A stretch of DNA of 64,000 nt from the NCBI GenBank assembly GCA_965212125.1, contig OZ243045.1, positions 1,178,001 through 1,242,000 on the forward strand, given 5' to 3'. Each line of letters opens with the position of its first letter. Positions within the stretch are counted from its first letter, which is position 1. Shown here piece after piece: positions 24,095 through 31,498 of the stretch. The notes under the pieces are model-generated. The model saw nothing but the letters and a program-made list of their open reading frames with translations, was not told where the DNA came from and made no database searches. The translations under genes and the position numbers were made by a program. This DNA comes from CAYRJD01 sp965212125. Its GTDB lineage: Bacteria > Actinomycetota > Acidimicrobiia > Acidimicrobiales > Poriferisodalaceae.

Positions 24095-25264
24095 CTAGTA
24101 AGACCGCGGCAGCCCCAACACCTTGGAAGAGACGTAGTTCATCACCATCTCCTGGCTGACCGGGGCGATCTTCATTAGCCGACTTTCACGCCAGTAGCGC
24201 TCCACGTCATATTCCTTCGCATACCCGAATCCGCCGTGGGTTTGCATGGCACGATCCGCGCACTCAAACGCCGCCTCCGACGCCAAGTACTTCGCCAGGT
24301 TGGCCTGCTCGCCGCAGTCCATGCCGTTGTCGTAGCGCCACGCCGCCTCCCGCACCACAAGCTCGGCCGCATGCAAGCGGGCGTGGCTGTCCGCCAGCGG
24401 AAATGCCAGCCCTTGGTTTTGACCGATCGGGCGGCCAAAGATGACACGATTCTTGGCGTATTCCACCGCCCGATTAAGCGCCACACGACCTATCCCCAGC
24501 GCTTCGGCGGCGATCAGTATCCGCTCCGGGTTTAGCCCGTCCAAGATGTAGCGAAAACCCTCGCCTTCCTCGCCCACCCGTCGGCTGACGGGCACACGCA
24601 AACCGTCGTAGCGAACCTCACACGACACCACCGCATTGCGGCCGACCTTGGGGATGGGCGTGATTTCAACGGTCGGGTCTTGCAGGTCAACCAGCAGCAG
24701 CGTCATGCCTTGGGTGGGGCCGTCGCATTCTTCTTTGGGCGTGGTTCGCACCAGCAGCAAACACACATCGCAGTAGGGCGCCTTGGTTGTCCACACCTTG
24801 GCTCCGTGGATGACGTATTCGTCGCCGTCACGCGCCGCCCGTGTGCGGATGGACGTGGTGTCGGTGCCTGCGTCTGGTTCGGTCACGCCAAAGGCGGCAT
24901 GAATGGTGCCCTTGGCGACGCCGGGCAGTATTTCGCTGGCTAGCTCCGGCGAGCCGTATTTGCCGACCGGCTCCATGCCGAAGATGGACAGATGTATGGC
25001 TGAGCAGCCGTTCATGGCCGCACCGCTGGCCGCCACTTCTTCTAGTACGAGCGACGCTTCGGTTATGCCTTGGCCGCCGCCGCCATACTCCTCAGCGATG
25101 GCGATGCCGATCCAGCCGCCGTCGGCCATGGCGTTGTAGAAGTCCCACGGGAACTCATGTTTTTCGTCGCAGTCTCGCCAGTAGGGGTCGGGGAAGTTGG
25201 CGCAAACTCGCCTTACGCCTTCGCGGATGGCTTGATGGTCTTCGGTTTCGGCTGCGAACTCCAT
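24095..25264 (-). CDS. Acyl-CoA dehydrogenase
   Basis: A 389-residue FAD acyl-CoA dehydrogenase. AFGVTEPDAGTDTTSI and VIHGAKVWTTKAPYCDV are the two FAD/substrate signatures, NPERILIAAEALGIGRVALNRAVEYAKNR the central helix region, and MQTHGGFGYAKEYDVERYWRE the C-terminal signature. It would oxidise a short- or branched-chain acyl-CoA and pass electrons to ETF. It sits inside the cox accessory cluster between xdhC and mocA, 9 bases after xdhC, so it is probably co-transcribed although no functional link is known. Confidence 0.92.
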   Translation of the reverse strand: MEFAAETEDHQAIREGVRRVCANFPDPYWRDCDEKHEFPWDFYNAMADGGWIGIAIAEEYGGGGQGITEASLVLEEVAASGAAMNGCSAIHLSIFGMEPVGKYGSPELASEILPGVAKGTIHAAFGVTEPDAGTDTTSIRTRAARDGDEYVIHGAKVWTTKAPYCDVCLLLVRTTPKEECDGPTQGMTLLLVDLQDPTVEITPIPKVGRNAVVSCEVRYDGLRVPVSRRVGEEGEGFRYILDGLNPERILIAAEALGIGRVALNRAVEYAKNRVIFGRPIGQNQGLAFPLADSHARLHAAELVVREAAWRYDNGMDCGEQANLAKYLASEAAFECADRAMQTHGGFGYAKEYDVERYWRESRLMKIAPVSQEMVMNYVSSKVLGLPRSY

Positions 25265-25273
25265 ACCAAGACG

Positions 25274-26122
25274 CTAATGAATCGCACCCTGGGCATCGCT
25301 CAGACTGGGGACGGCACGCTTGGTTCGCAGCGCGATGACTTCGGCCATGATTGAGACCGCCGTTTCTTCGGGCGTGCGCCCGCCGATGTCTAGGCCGATG
25401 GGTGCGCGGATGCGGGCTAGTTCGGCGTCGGTCACGCCTTCTTCACGCAGGCGGGCAATCCGCTTGTCGTGTGTTTTGCGTGACCCCATGGCGCCCAGGT
25501 AGCCGACTTGGGTTTTCAGCGAGCCAACTATGGCGGGCACGTCAAATTTGGCGTCGTGGGTTAGCACGCACACCGCATCGCGGCCGCTTAGGTCTTTGCC
25601 GATGCTGTCAAGCAGGCGATTGGGCCAGTCGACCACCACCTCATCGGCCGACGGGAAGCGCTTCTTGGTGGCGAACACTTCACGGGCATCGCACACGGTT
25701 ACCCGATAGCCGAGCAGCTTGGCTTGGTCGCTCAGCGCACGGGTGAAATCAACCGCACCGAATATGACCATGTGCGGTCGCCGGGCGTGGCATTCGATGA
25801 ACACGCTGAGTTCGTCTTGGCGGGCCTCGCCCTTGGGTCCGTAATGGCGGATTTCGCTCAGGCCGGCGTCGAGCATTCCCAGAGCGTCACGTTGCACGAC
25901 GCGGGTTAGCTCATCGTCACCGAGATCGCCGACGATGGTCGGGTCGGGGCTGGGGTTGTCGGGGTCGGCTATCACCAGCATCCGGCGGGTGGTGTTGCTG
26001 GCTGTGTCGCGATTGGCTGAGTCGGGTGCGGTGCTGTCTGAGATGACGGTTATTAGCGACACCGGCACTTCGGCTCGGCAGGCATCGCGGAACTGTTCGT
26101 ATATAGAAGTGCCCTGGCTCAC
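25274..26122 (-). CDS. XdhC/CoxF family protein, Rossmann part
   Basis: A 282-residue XdhC/CoxF-family protein. The C-terminal Rossmann domain starts at PHMVIFGAVDFTRALSDQAKLLGYRVTVCDAR and continues with VCVLTHDAKFDVPAIVGSL, VGYLGAMGSRKTHDKRI and RAPIGLDIGGRTPEETAVSIMAEVIALR, all hallmark blocks. XdhC proteins hold and sulfurate the molybdenum cofactor before insertion into xanthine-oxidase-family enzymes. The N-terminal 110 residues are divergent and lack the SGGCVEG motif, which is encoded by the preceding gene. GTG start overlapping the upstream stop by 4 nt. Confidence 0.88.
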   Translation of the reverse strand: MSQGTSIYEQFRDACRAEVPVSLITVISDSTAPDSANRDTASNTTRRMLVIADPDNPSPDPTIVGDLGDDELTRVVQRDALGMLDAGLSEIRHYGPKGEARQDELSVFIECHARRPHMVIFGAVDFTRALSDQAKLLGYRVTVCDAREVFATKKRFPSADEVVVDWPNRLLDSIGKDLSGRDAVCVLTHDAKFDVPAIVGSLKTQVGYLGAMGSRKTHDKRIARLREEGVTDAELARIRAPIGLDIGGRTPEETAVSIMAEVIALRTKRAVPSLSDAQGAIH

Positions 26123-26436
26123 CAGTTGAGCTCTTCAACGAAGATGTGAATGGTGCCGCCGCAGGTGAGTCCCACCGCAAAGGCCTCGTCGTCGCTGTAG
26201 CCGAACGTTGTTACGCCTGCGTCGCGCTCGCCGGCCAGCAGCTGCAGGGCTTCGCCCACAACCGCACCCTCAACGCAACCGCCTGAAACCGAGCCGGCAA
26301 CTTCGCCTTCTTCGCTAACGGCCATCGCCGCGCCGGGGTCGCGTGGCCCGCTGCCATCTACGTCAATGACTCGGGCAACCGCAACTCGCTGGCCTTGTTT
26401 TAGCCAGCGGTCGATGTCGTCAAAGATTTCATCCAC
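26119..26436 (-). CDS. XdhC/CoxI N-terminal domain as a separate protein
   Basis: A 105-residue stand-alone XdhC/CoxI N-terminal domain. VAVARVIDVDGSGPRDPGAAMAV and GSVSGGCVEGAVVGEA with the conserved Cys are diagnostic, and TFGYSDDEAFAVGLTCGGTIHIFVE holds the second conserved Cys-Gly-Gly. In most bacteria this domain is fused to the Rossmann domain; here the two are split but coupled by a 4-nt GTGA overlap. Together they would form one cofactor-insertion factor for the cox-type hydroxylase. Confidence 0.88.
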   Translation of the reverse strand: MDEIFDDIDRWLKQGQRVAVARVIDVDGSGPRDPGAAMAVSEEGEVAGSVSGGCVEGAVVGEALQLLAGERDAGVTTFGYSDDEAFAVGLTCGGTIHIFVEELNW

Positions 26437-26463
26437 GCCGTCAAGCTTAGGGTTGCCGTGTTG

Positions 26464-26505
26464 GCTGGACCGTGCTAGCTGGACCGTGCTAGCTGGACCG
26501 TGCTA
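26464..26505. repeat. 14-bp tandem repeat, three units, between coxE and xdhC
   Basis: GCTGGACCGTGCTA is repeated three times without mismatch, just downstream of the coxE stop. Confidence 0.9.
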
Positions 26506-26514
26506 GCTGGGAAG

Positions 26515-27690
26515 TTAATTTGCGGTGATTATTTCGGCCAGGCGCTCAAGCGAATCAAAAGAATGCCCCTCGATGAACTCATCCACGTGCGGAAGCGCCG
26601 CCGCCATTCCCCGTGCCAGCGGGGCGTACCCGTCGGTGTGCTTCAGCGGATTCACCCAGACCAGCCGATGCGTAACTCGGTGCAGCCGCTGCATCTGATC
26701 GGATAGCTCTTCGGGGTCGCCGCGATCCCAGCCGTCGGAAACGACCACCACGATCGCTCCTCGCCCGTGGCCGCGCACCCCCCAAAGGTCGTTGAACTCG
26801 CGCACCGTCGCACCCAACCGAGTGCCGCCCGACCAATCCTCCACCGCGTCGGACGCAGCCAAGATGCTTGCGTCGGGGTCGCGCGATGACAGCTCGCGTG
26901 TGACTCGTGTCAGCCGGGTGCCGATCGTGAACACCTCTACTCGTGTGTGCCAGATGATTGCCGCATGCGCAAACCGCACAAGGGCGCGGCTGTAAGGCGC
27001 CATTGAACCAGAGACGTCTAGTAGCAGCACGACTCGCCGGTGGCGGCGGGCGGCGGTGAGGAAGTTGCGCCGGATTGGTTCGCCGCCGGTGCTGAGCGCT
27101 TGGCGGATCGTGCGGCGCAGGTCGGGTTGGCCGATGCGCTTTTTGGAGGCGACCTTGCGGCGTGAGCGGCGGGTCGGCACGTGAAAACGCAGCACCGGCA
27201 TCAGTTCGTACAGCTCGGCTAGCTCGTCGTCGGAGCAGGCGGCGAAGTCTTTGTGGCGCAGCGTTTCCACGTCGCTGTAGCGCACCCGCAAGGTGGGGCC
27301 TTTGATGCGTTCGGAGTCTTCTGTGGCGCTGAGTGAATCGTCTTCGTCGTCGGTGTCTGTCGCCAACGTCAGGGAAATGGGATCAGGCTCGGCGGTTATG
27401 CCGGTTGCGCTGCGGCGCTCCCAGAACACGGCGAAGGCGCGGTCGTAGAGCTCAATGTTGCTGGGGCTGCCGATGAGCGTTGATCGGCCCGCCCAGTAAA
27501 CGTCGTTGCGTGAGGTGATTCCCAGCAAGCGCAGCGCTTCGGTGAATGCCATCACTCTGCGCAGGGCGACAACCAGGCCGGCTCGGCGCAAGATGGCGGC
27601 GAACGCTACGGCAAGTCGCTCGGGGGTGTTGAGTGCGTCGGCGGCGCTGGTTCCGTTAGCGGCGTTGGCGGTGTTGGCCGAGCTGGGCAC
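26515..27690 (-). CDS. coxE: CoxE-like VWA domain protein
   Basis: A 391-residue protein with the CoxE/VWA-containing CoxE-like architecture. The N-terminal helical part (residues 20-210) is followed by a von Willebrand A domain whose metal site is complete: D225-V-S-G-S, the Thr of GGTRLG and the Asp of VVSDGWDRGD. With the MoxR-type ATPase CoxD it forms an AAA-VWA pair that helps build the Mo/Cu centre of CO dehydrogenase in Oligotropha; in other bacteria the pair serves related hydroxylases. An acidic segment (T-D-D-E-D-D-S) lies near residue 115. It is 35 bases after coxD. Confidence 0.9.
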   Translation of the reverse strand: MPSSANTANAANGTSAADALNTPERLAVAFAAILRRAGLVVALRRVMAFTEALRLLGITSRNDVYWAGRSTLIGSPSNIELYDRAFAVFWERRSATGITAEPDPISLTLATDTDDEDDSLSATEDSERIKGPTLRVRYSDVETLRHKDFAACSDDELAELYELMPVLRFHVPTRRSRRKVASKKRIGQPDLRRTIRQALSTGGEPIRRNFLTAARRHRRVVLLLDVSGSMAPYSRALVRFAHAAIIWHTRVEVFTIGTRLTRVTRELSSRDPDASILAASDAVEDWSGGTRLGATVREFNDLWGVRGHGRGAIVVVVSDGWDRGDPEELSDQMQRLHRVTHRLVWVNPLKHTDGYAPLARGMAAALPHVDEFIEGHSFDSLERLAEIITAN

Positions 27691-27725
27691 TGGCTTGGTC
27701 TCTGAGCCCTAGACGTCTCTGGGCT

Positions 27726-28667
27726 CTAGACCTTGGCCCCAGCATTGCCGACCGCGGCCAAGATTGCCTCTAGCCCGACGGTGGTGGCGCGCTGCTGGTC
27801 TTCACGATATTTCAGCACGGTGCCCAGCGTTGCCTGGATTGCCTCTTCGTCCAGCTTGGCGACTCCCAGCTTGCCGAGTGCGGTCGCCCAGTCAATGGTT
27901 TCGGCCACGCCCGGCGATTTGTACAAGTGCAGGTCGCGCATGGCTGCCACGGCGGCGGCTACTTGGGTGGCAAGCAAGCCGTCCACGTCGGGCAGCTTCA
28001 GCTTGACTATTTCAACTTCTCTTTCAAGCGACGGGTGCGACACCCAGTGGTACAGGCAGCGGCGCTTGAGGGCGTCGTGGACGTCGCGGGTGCGGTTGGA
28101 GGTGATGACTACCAGCGGTGGCTGCTCGGCGGAGATCGTGCCTAGCTCGGGCACGGTTACTTTGAAGTCGGAGAGAACCTCTAACAGGAAAGCTTCAAAC
28201 TCGTCGTCGGCTCGGTCTACCTCGTCAATGAGCAGCACGGCCGGGGCGTCGTGGTCTGCGGTTGAGCCGTCGCTGGTTTCGTTAGCGAGGGCTTGCAGCA
28301 GAGGTCGCTTGATTAGGAATCGCTCGGAGTAAAGCTCGTCTTCAAGCGTGGCGGCGTTGCCGGTCGCCTGGCCGGCTGCTTCGGCGGTACGCAGGTGCAG
28401 CAGCTGGCGGGTGTAGTCCCATTCGTACAGGGACTGCGTGGAGTCAATGCCCTCGTAGCACTGCAGCCGAATGAAGCTGCCGCCGGTCCAGGCCGCCAAG
28501 ACTTTCGCTAGCTCGGTTTTGCCGACGCCGGCGTCGCCCTCCAAGAACAGCGGGCGTGACATCGTCATGGACAGGTAGACGACTGTGGCAAGGCCTTCGT
28601 CGGGGAGGTAGCCGTGCTGGGTGAGCGATTCTGACACCGCACTCGGTGACGGCGGAGGGGTGAACAT
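27726..28667 (-). CDS. coxD: MoxR/CoxD AAA+ ATPase
   Basis: A roughly 313-residue MoxR-class AAA+ ATPase. Walker A is EGDAGVGKTELA, Walker B LLIDEVDRADDEFEAF, sensor 1 VITSNRTRDVHDALKRRC, where the last Arg acts as the finger. FIRLQCYEGIDSTQSLYEWDY is the MoxR-specific segment. It is the partner of CoxE. The longest frame begins with TTG at 28676; ATG at 28667 (MFTPPPSPS) is preferred. It is the first gene of the cluster; its upstream region contains a fragment duplicated from the SDR gene at 31.9 kb. Confidence 0.9.
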   Translation of the reverse strand: MFTPPPSPSAVSESLTQHGYLPDEGLATVVYLSMTMSRPLFLEGDAGVGKTELAKVLAAWTGGSFIRLQCYEGIDSTQSLYEWDYTRQLLHLRTAEAAGQATGNAATLEDELYSERFLIKRPLLQALANETSDGSTADHDAPAVLLIDEVDRADDEFEAFLLEVLSDFKVTVPELGTISAEQPPLVVITSNRTRDVHDALKRRCLYHWVSHPSLEREVEIVKLKLPDVDGLLATQVAAAVAAMRDLHLYKSPGVAETIDWATALGKLGVAKLDEEAIQATLGTVLKYREDQQRATTVGLEAILAAVGNAGAKV

Positions 28668-28694
28668 CTGCGGCAAGGGTATTAGGTCGCAGCC

Positions 28695-28791
28695 GGGGCT
28701 TGTTGGTCATGTACCTGCCCGCTCAATAGTTAGGTGCGCTTCGCGACGTTAAAACGCTTGATGTCTGAACGCAGGTGGGGTCGGGTGTGCG
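28695..28791 (+). pseudogene. Remnant resembling the 5' region and an internal piece of the SDR at 31499
   Basis: Two blocks recur in the same order and orientation at 31350-31937. First, GGGCTTGTTGGT and TACCTGCCCGC with flanking sequence resemble the SDR upstream region at 31350-31400. Second, 28761-28791 is identical over 31 bases to 31907-31937, which encodes MSERRWGRVC of the SDR. This looks like a truncated copy left by duplication or recombination around the intervening low-GC module. Confidence 0.6.
28761..28791 (+). repeat. 31-bp direct repeat, left copy
   Basis: Identical to 31907-31937 over 31 bases, in the same orientation, in the non-coding gap between coxD and the Cys/His repeat gene. 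Bases on both sides differ. Confidence 0.92.
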
Positions 28792-28822
28792 TTAGGTTTG
28801 GGGGAAAACTAGGAGTTCGCTC

Positions 28823-30427
28823 TTAAGGTGTAGCAGTGTCCTCAGGTGCTGAGGTGAGGTCAGGTATAGGACAGTCAGAGCCGAACAAGGTATTCCAGTC
28901 CAGAACTAGCTGACCTATTTGAGGGCCTCTCTTACCTTTATGGAGAGAAAGGTAAAGCCGTGGCTGCCCAGAAGCTGAGTTAGTGATACCTGTAACTACA
29001 GCGTTAGCCAGGTTTGTATTAACTGGCCCTCTAGTACTTACCATCAACCTGTCGTTCTGATCCCCTAAAACCGGTGAACCTTTATACATAAGCTTACCGT
29101 CACTAAACCGCCAACCAGCGTTATGCCACAACCTACGAGAAAACGCCTCCGCGAAATCTAAATGCCTCCCAGATAAGAAATCCCAATCCCGCTCAACCAA
29201 CTGAAACTCATTCCCGCGACCCGTTAGCTCACAAGCCAAAACAGGCGACGAATGAGTGTGATCACAAGCCCAAGTACCCAAATAAGCATTAACAGGATGA
29301 CCTACATCACCCAGGGGAGACCGCAGAGTACGATTTTGCCAACGCTCAGCACGCCAACGCGCAACACTGCTGTTGTGCCAATTCGCCCAAAGAACATCCC
29401 GCTGCACACCATTATTCCAATGCCGCCCACCAGCAACATGAGCCGCATTAGGCGAAGAACACTCTAACGCGTGCCTATGAACACACCAAAACTGATTCTC
29501 CGCCAAAGCAGGATCAACCACCAAAACCTCCCGCCCGTCGTCAGACACCCTTGTCTGACTACCGTGCTCAATCAACTCAGAATGCCGATTACCAGAAGAC
29601 GGATCTCGCAAATGCGCCTTAGTCACCGACAAACACGCAGGCCGCTCATGGCTGTGCTCACACCAAAAACGAAAACCACTCTCAACCTCTGTAACAGACG
29701 AATCAAAATGACTCGGATCAGCCTCCGCTAAATGCGCAGCAGTCACCGGCAAACACGCAGGCCGCTCATGCTTATGCTCACACCAAAAACGACGACCACT
29801 CTCAATCTCCGTAGCAGAGGACTCCAAATGACTCGGATCAGCCTCCGCTAAATGCGCAGCAGTCACCGGCAAACACGCAGGCCGCTCATGGCTGTGCTCA
29901 CACCAAAAACGAAAACCACTCTCAATCTCCGTAGCAGAGGACTCCAAATGACTCGGATCAGCCTCCGCTAAATGCGCAGCAGTCACCGGCAAACACGCAG
30001 GCCGCTCATGCCTATGACCACAATAATTCCCATGCGACCTAGAACCCACATGCGAATCCCGCGCAAAATGAGGCGCATGCCCCGAAGCATAAGCATCATA
30101 ACAAGACGGAGGAGGCGGAGGAGGCACACAATCACGATGCTCACTCGACAAATGACCCAAACCAGAATAACGACAAGGAGGCGGAGGCGGAGGCGGAGGC
30201 GTACAACTGCGGTCGTCCGCGTCTAAATGTTCCTTACCTGAATAAGGGCAGTGGATGACCTTCTGGGTTCTCGGCACATCAACATGGCCAGAATATCTAT
30301 AACCCCTTCTGGGGGAGGTGTGCCCACAATTTGTATTAACAACAGCAGAATTACACCTCAGTCTTATTGTTATGTGCAGGAATCGTTCTATCGCCACAAA
30401 TCTCACCCACATCAGGATGAGGAACAT
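28823..30427 (-). CDS. Cys/His repeat protein, main part (probably the frameshifted continuation of the ORF at 30351)
   Basis: A 534-residue frame of unknown function. From the N-terminus: C/H clusters (CPYSGKEH, CRYSGLGH, SSEHRDC), two polyproline runs of eight and six, then a 40-residue unit starting at C136, C176, C216 and C256, each with C-x-H-x-H-E-R-P-A-C and A-A-H-L-A-E-A-D. Degenerate copies continue (WCVHRHALEC, WACDHTHSSPVLAC). The last 150 residues look like a distinct domain ending at LVLDWNTLFGSDCPIP. The Cys and His are regular enough to suggest metal binding, but this is inference. Composition is poorer in GC than the flanks. Without the upstream frame it has no signal peptide. 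Confidence 0.65.
   Translation of the reverse strand: MFLILMWVRFVAIERFLHITIRLRCNSAVVNTNCGHTSPRRGYRYSGHVDVPRTQKVIHCPYSGKEHLDADDRSCTPPPPPPPPCRYSGLGHLSSEHRDCVPPPPPPSCYDAYASGHAPHFARDSHVGSRSHGNYCGHRHERPACLPVTAAHLAEADPSHLESSATEIESGFRFWCEHSHERPACLPVTAAHLAEADPSHLESSATEIESGRRFWCEHKHERPACLPVTAAHLAEADPSHFDSSVTEVESGFRFWCEHSHERPACLSVTKAHLRDPSSGNRHSELIEHGSQTRVSDDGREVLVVDPALAENQFWCVHRHALECSSPNAAHVAGGRHWNNGVQRDVLWANWHNSSVARWRAERWQNRTLRSPLGDVGHPVNAYLGTWACDHTHSSPVLACELTGRGNEFQLVERDWDFLSGRHLDFAEAFSRRLWHNAGWRFSDGKLMYKGSPVLGDQNDRLMVSTRGPVNTNLANAVVTGITNSASGQPRLYLSLHKGKRGPQIGQLVLDWNTLFGSDCPIPDLTSAPEDTATP
29641..30020. repeat. 120-bp tandem coding repeats
   Basis: Units begin at 29641, 29761, 29881 and, partially, 30001, exactly 120 bases apart. 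The units at 29761 and 29881 differ at only about five positions, so the duplication is recent or homogenised; the unit at 29641 is more diverged. They encode the 40-residue Cys/His repeat. Confidence 0.92.
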
Positions 30428-30599
30428 AGCACTCTCTTACAGTACTTGCAGGCCTAGTCCAAGAAGTGATATGCGTATACCCTATAAGTCTTTCATGCTC
30501 CGCTTCCGCAGTGTCCGAAAAGAATAACGCCCCACCCGATACAACCAACGCGCCGATTAGCACGTAAAAAAGAAACCGAAAACGCATAAACAAAATCAA
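30351..30599 (-). CDS. Signal peptide and N-terminus of the Cys/His repeat protein (apparent frameshift)
   Basis: An 82-residue frame that starts with a good Sec signal peptide (MRFRFLFYVLIGALVVSGGALFF, with A-E-A before the likely cut) and continues into a mature part with C-Y-V-P-H-x5-C, then stops at 30351. The long Cys/His repeat frame overlaps it by 77 bases in the +1 frame and has no export signal of its own. The simplest reading is one exported protein broken by a one-base shift between about 30354 and 30427; a programmed shift or two separate genes are alternatives. It lies 36 bases after the lipoprotein gene, same strand. Confidence 0.6.
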   Translation of the reverse strand: MILFMRFRFLFYVLIGALVVSGGALFFSDTAEAEHERLIGYTHITSWTRPASTVRECYVPHPDVGEICGDRTIPAHNNKTEV

Positions 30600-30635
30600 A
30601 CTACACCAGTAACACCAACTATCTACTCAGTCTCA

Positions 30636-31223
30636 TCAGTCCCAATCCCAACACTTTATGTGTATAGGCTCGCACCAATTTATTTCAACAGTGTCCGGAT
30701 CTATACCTCTCTCCCGTAGCCAAGCATCGCCCTCTTCTCTGGGGCCAACATGCGTTTCCGGGAAACCTTCTCGTGTGTGTTCCGAAACAAGTTCATAACC
30801 GTCATCACTGTAAGTAATGGCTGTGACTTCCAAAGCATCAGGGAACAACTCCCATACGTCTACATGAAACTGGCTTAGATAATCTTCAGAAACGATGTAG
30901 CGACCTTGTTCGTCTTGCTCAAAAACACGCGCAACTGGTGCCACTTCCTCAGGCTCACCCCCAGGAGCTACCTCTTCAGGCGTAGCAGACTCAGGAACCG
31001 CCACCTGTTCATCCGCTTCAACCGCTGATTGAATCTCAGGCCCAACCGCCTCCACCTCAGCTGCGGCGAGCGTGGTCGTTGTCTCAGACACCTCAGGAGC
31101 CACAGCAGCGGGCTGCCCCGCAGCTATCACCACCTCAGGCGCAGCCGACGCGCTACCACAAGCAGCCGCCAACAGTCCGACAGCCACAAATCCACCAACA
31201 AAAACAAACACCTTGCCCCACAT
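30636..31223 (-). CDS. Lipoprotein with a C-terminal WCExxH signature
   Basis: A 195-residue predicted lipoprotein: LLAAAC is the lipobox with Cys22 as the lipidated residue. A long Ala/Glu/Pro/Val-rich linker (to about residue 100) leads to a folded domain of about 95 residues (RYIVSEDYLSQFHVDVWELFPDALEVTAITYSDD in parts) ending in NWCEPIHIKCWDWD. That ending has the W-C-E-x-x-H-x2-C pattern found in each unit of the neighbouring repeat protein (WCE-x-x-H). I recognise no known domain. It has a GGAGGGG ribosome-binding site and an operator-like palindrome just upstream and is the first gene of the two-gene unit. Confidence 0.72.
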   Translation of the reverse strand: MWGKVFVFVGGFVAVGLLAAACGSASAAPEVVIAAGQPAAVAPEVSETTTTLAAAEVEAVGPEIQSAVEADEQVAVPESATPEEVAPGGEPEEVAPVARVFEQDEQGRYIVSEDYLSQFHVDVWELFPDALEVTAITYSDDGYELVSEHTREGFPETHVGPREEGDAWLRERGIDPDTVEINWCEPIHIKCWDWD

Positions 31224-31236
31224 AGCAAACCCCTCC

Positions 31237-31277
31237 GTGTCAGATATCTAACACGCTACCCGTCAGATAGCTGGCAC
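31237..31277 (-). promoter_or_regulatory. Operator-like palindrome pair upstream of the lipoprotein gene
   Basis: GTGTCAGATATCTAACAC (31237-31254) is an 18-bp inverted repeat with a single mismatched pair; a related half-conserved site GTCAGATAGCTGGCAC follows at 31262-31277. They lie right before the ribosome-binding site, where a bound repressor would block transcription. No regulator gene is adjacent. Confidence 0.5.
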
Positions 31278-31498
31278 GATAACACACATGTTTGAAGCAC
31301 ACACAAACGAAACACAACAGAAACACATCCCCAGTCCCGCCTAGCCACCAGGGCTTGTTTGTTACGGGAGTCCACATACCTGCCCGCCCAGCAGCTCAAT
31401 GTGCCTTGCGAACAGTGCGTGCCAGCTAGTGGTGACTTATTTTATGCCGCGGTAAGTGGCTACGGTATGGCGGGTTGGCGACTAGCGAAGGAAACTAG

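Noticed and set aside
29641..30020. Regularly spaced repeats considered as a CRISPR array
   Set aside because: The whole 120-base unit is conserved with no variable spacers, is in frame and codes for a Cys/His repeat; no cas genes.
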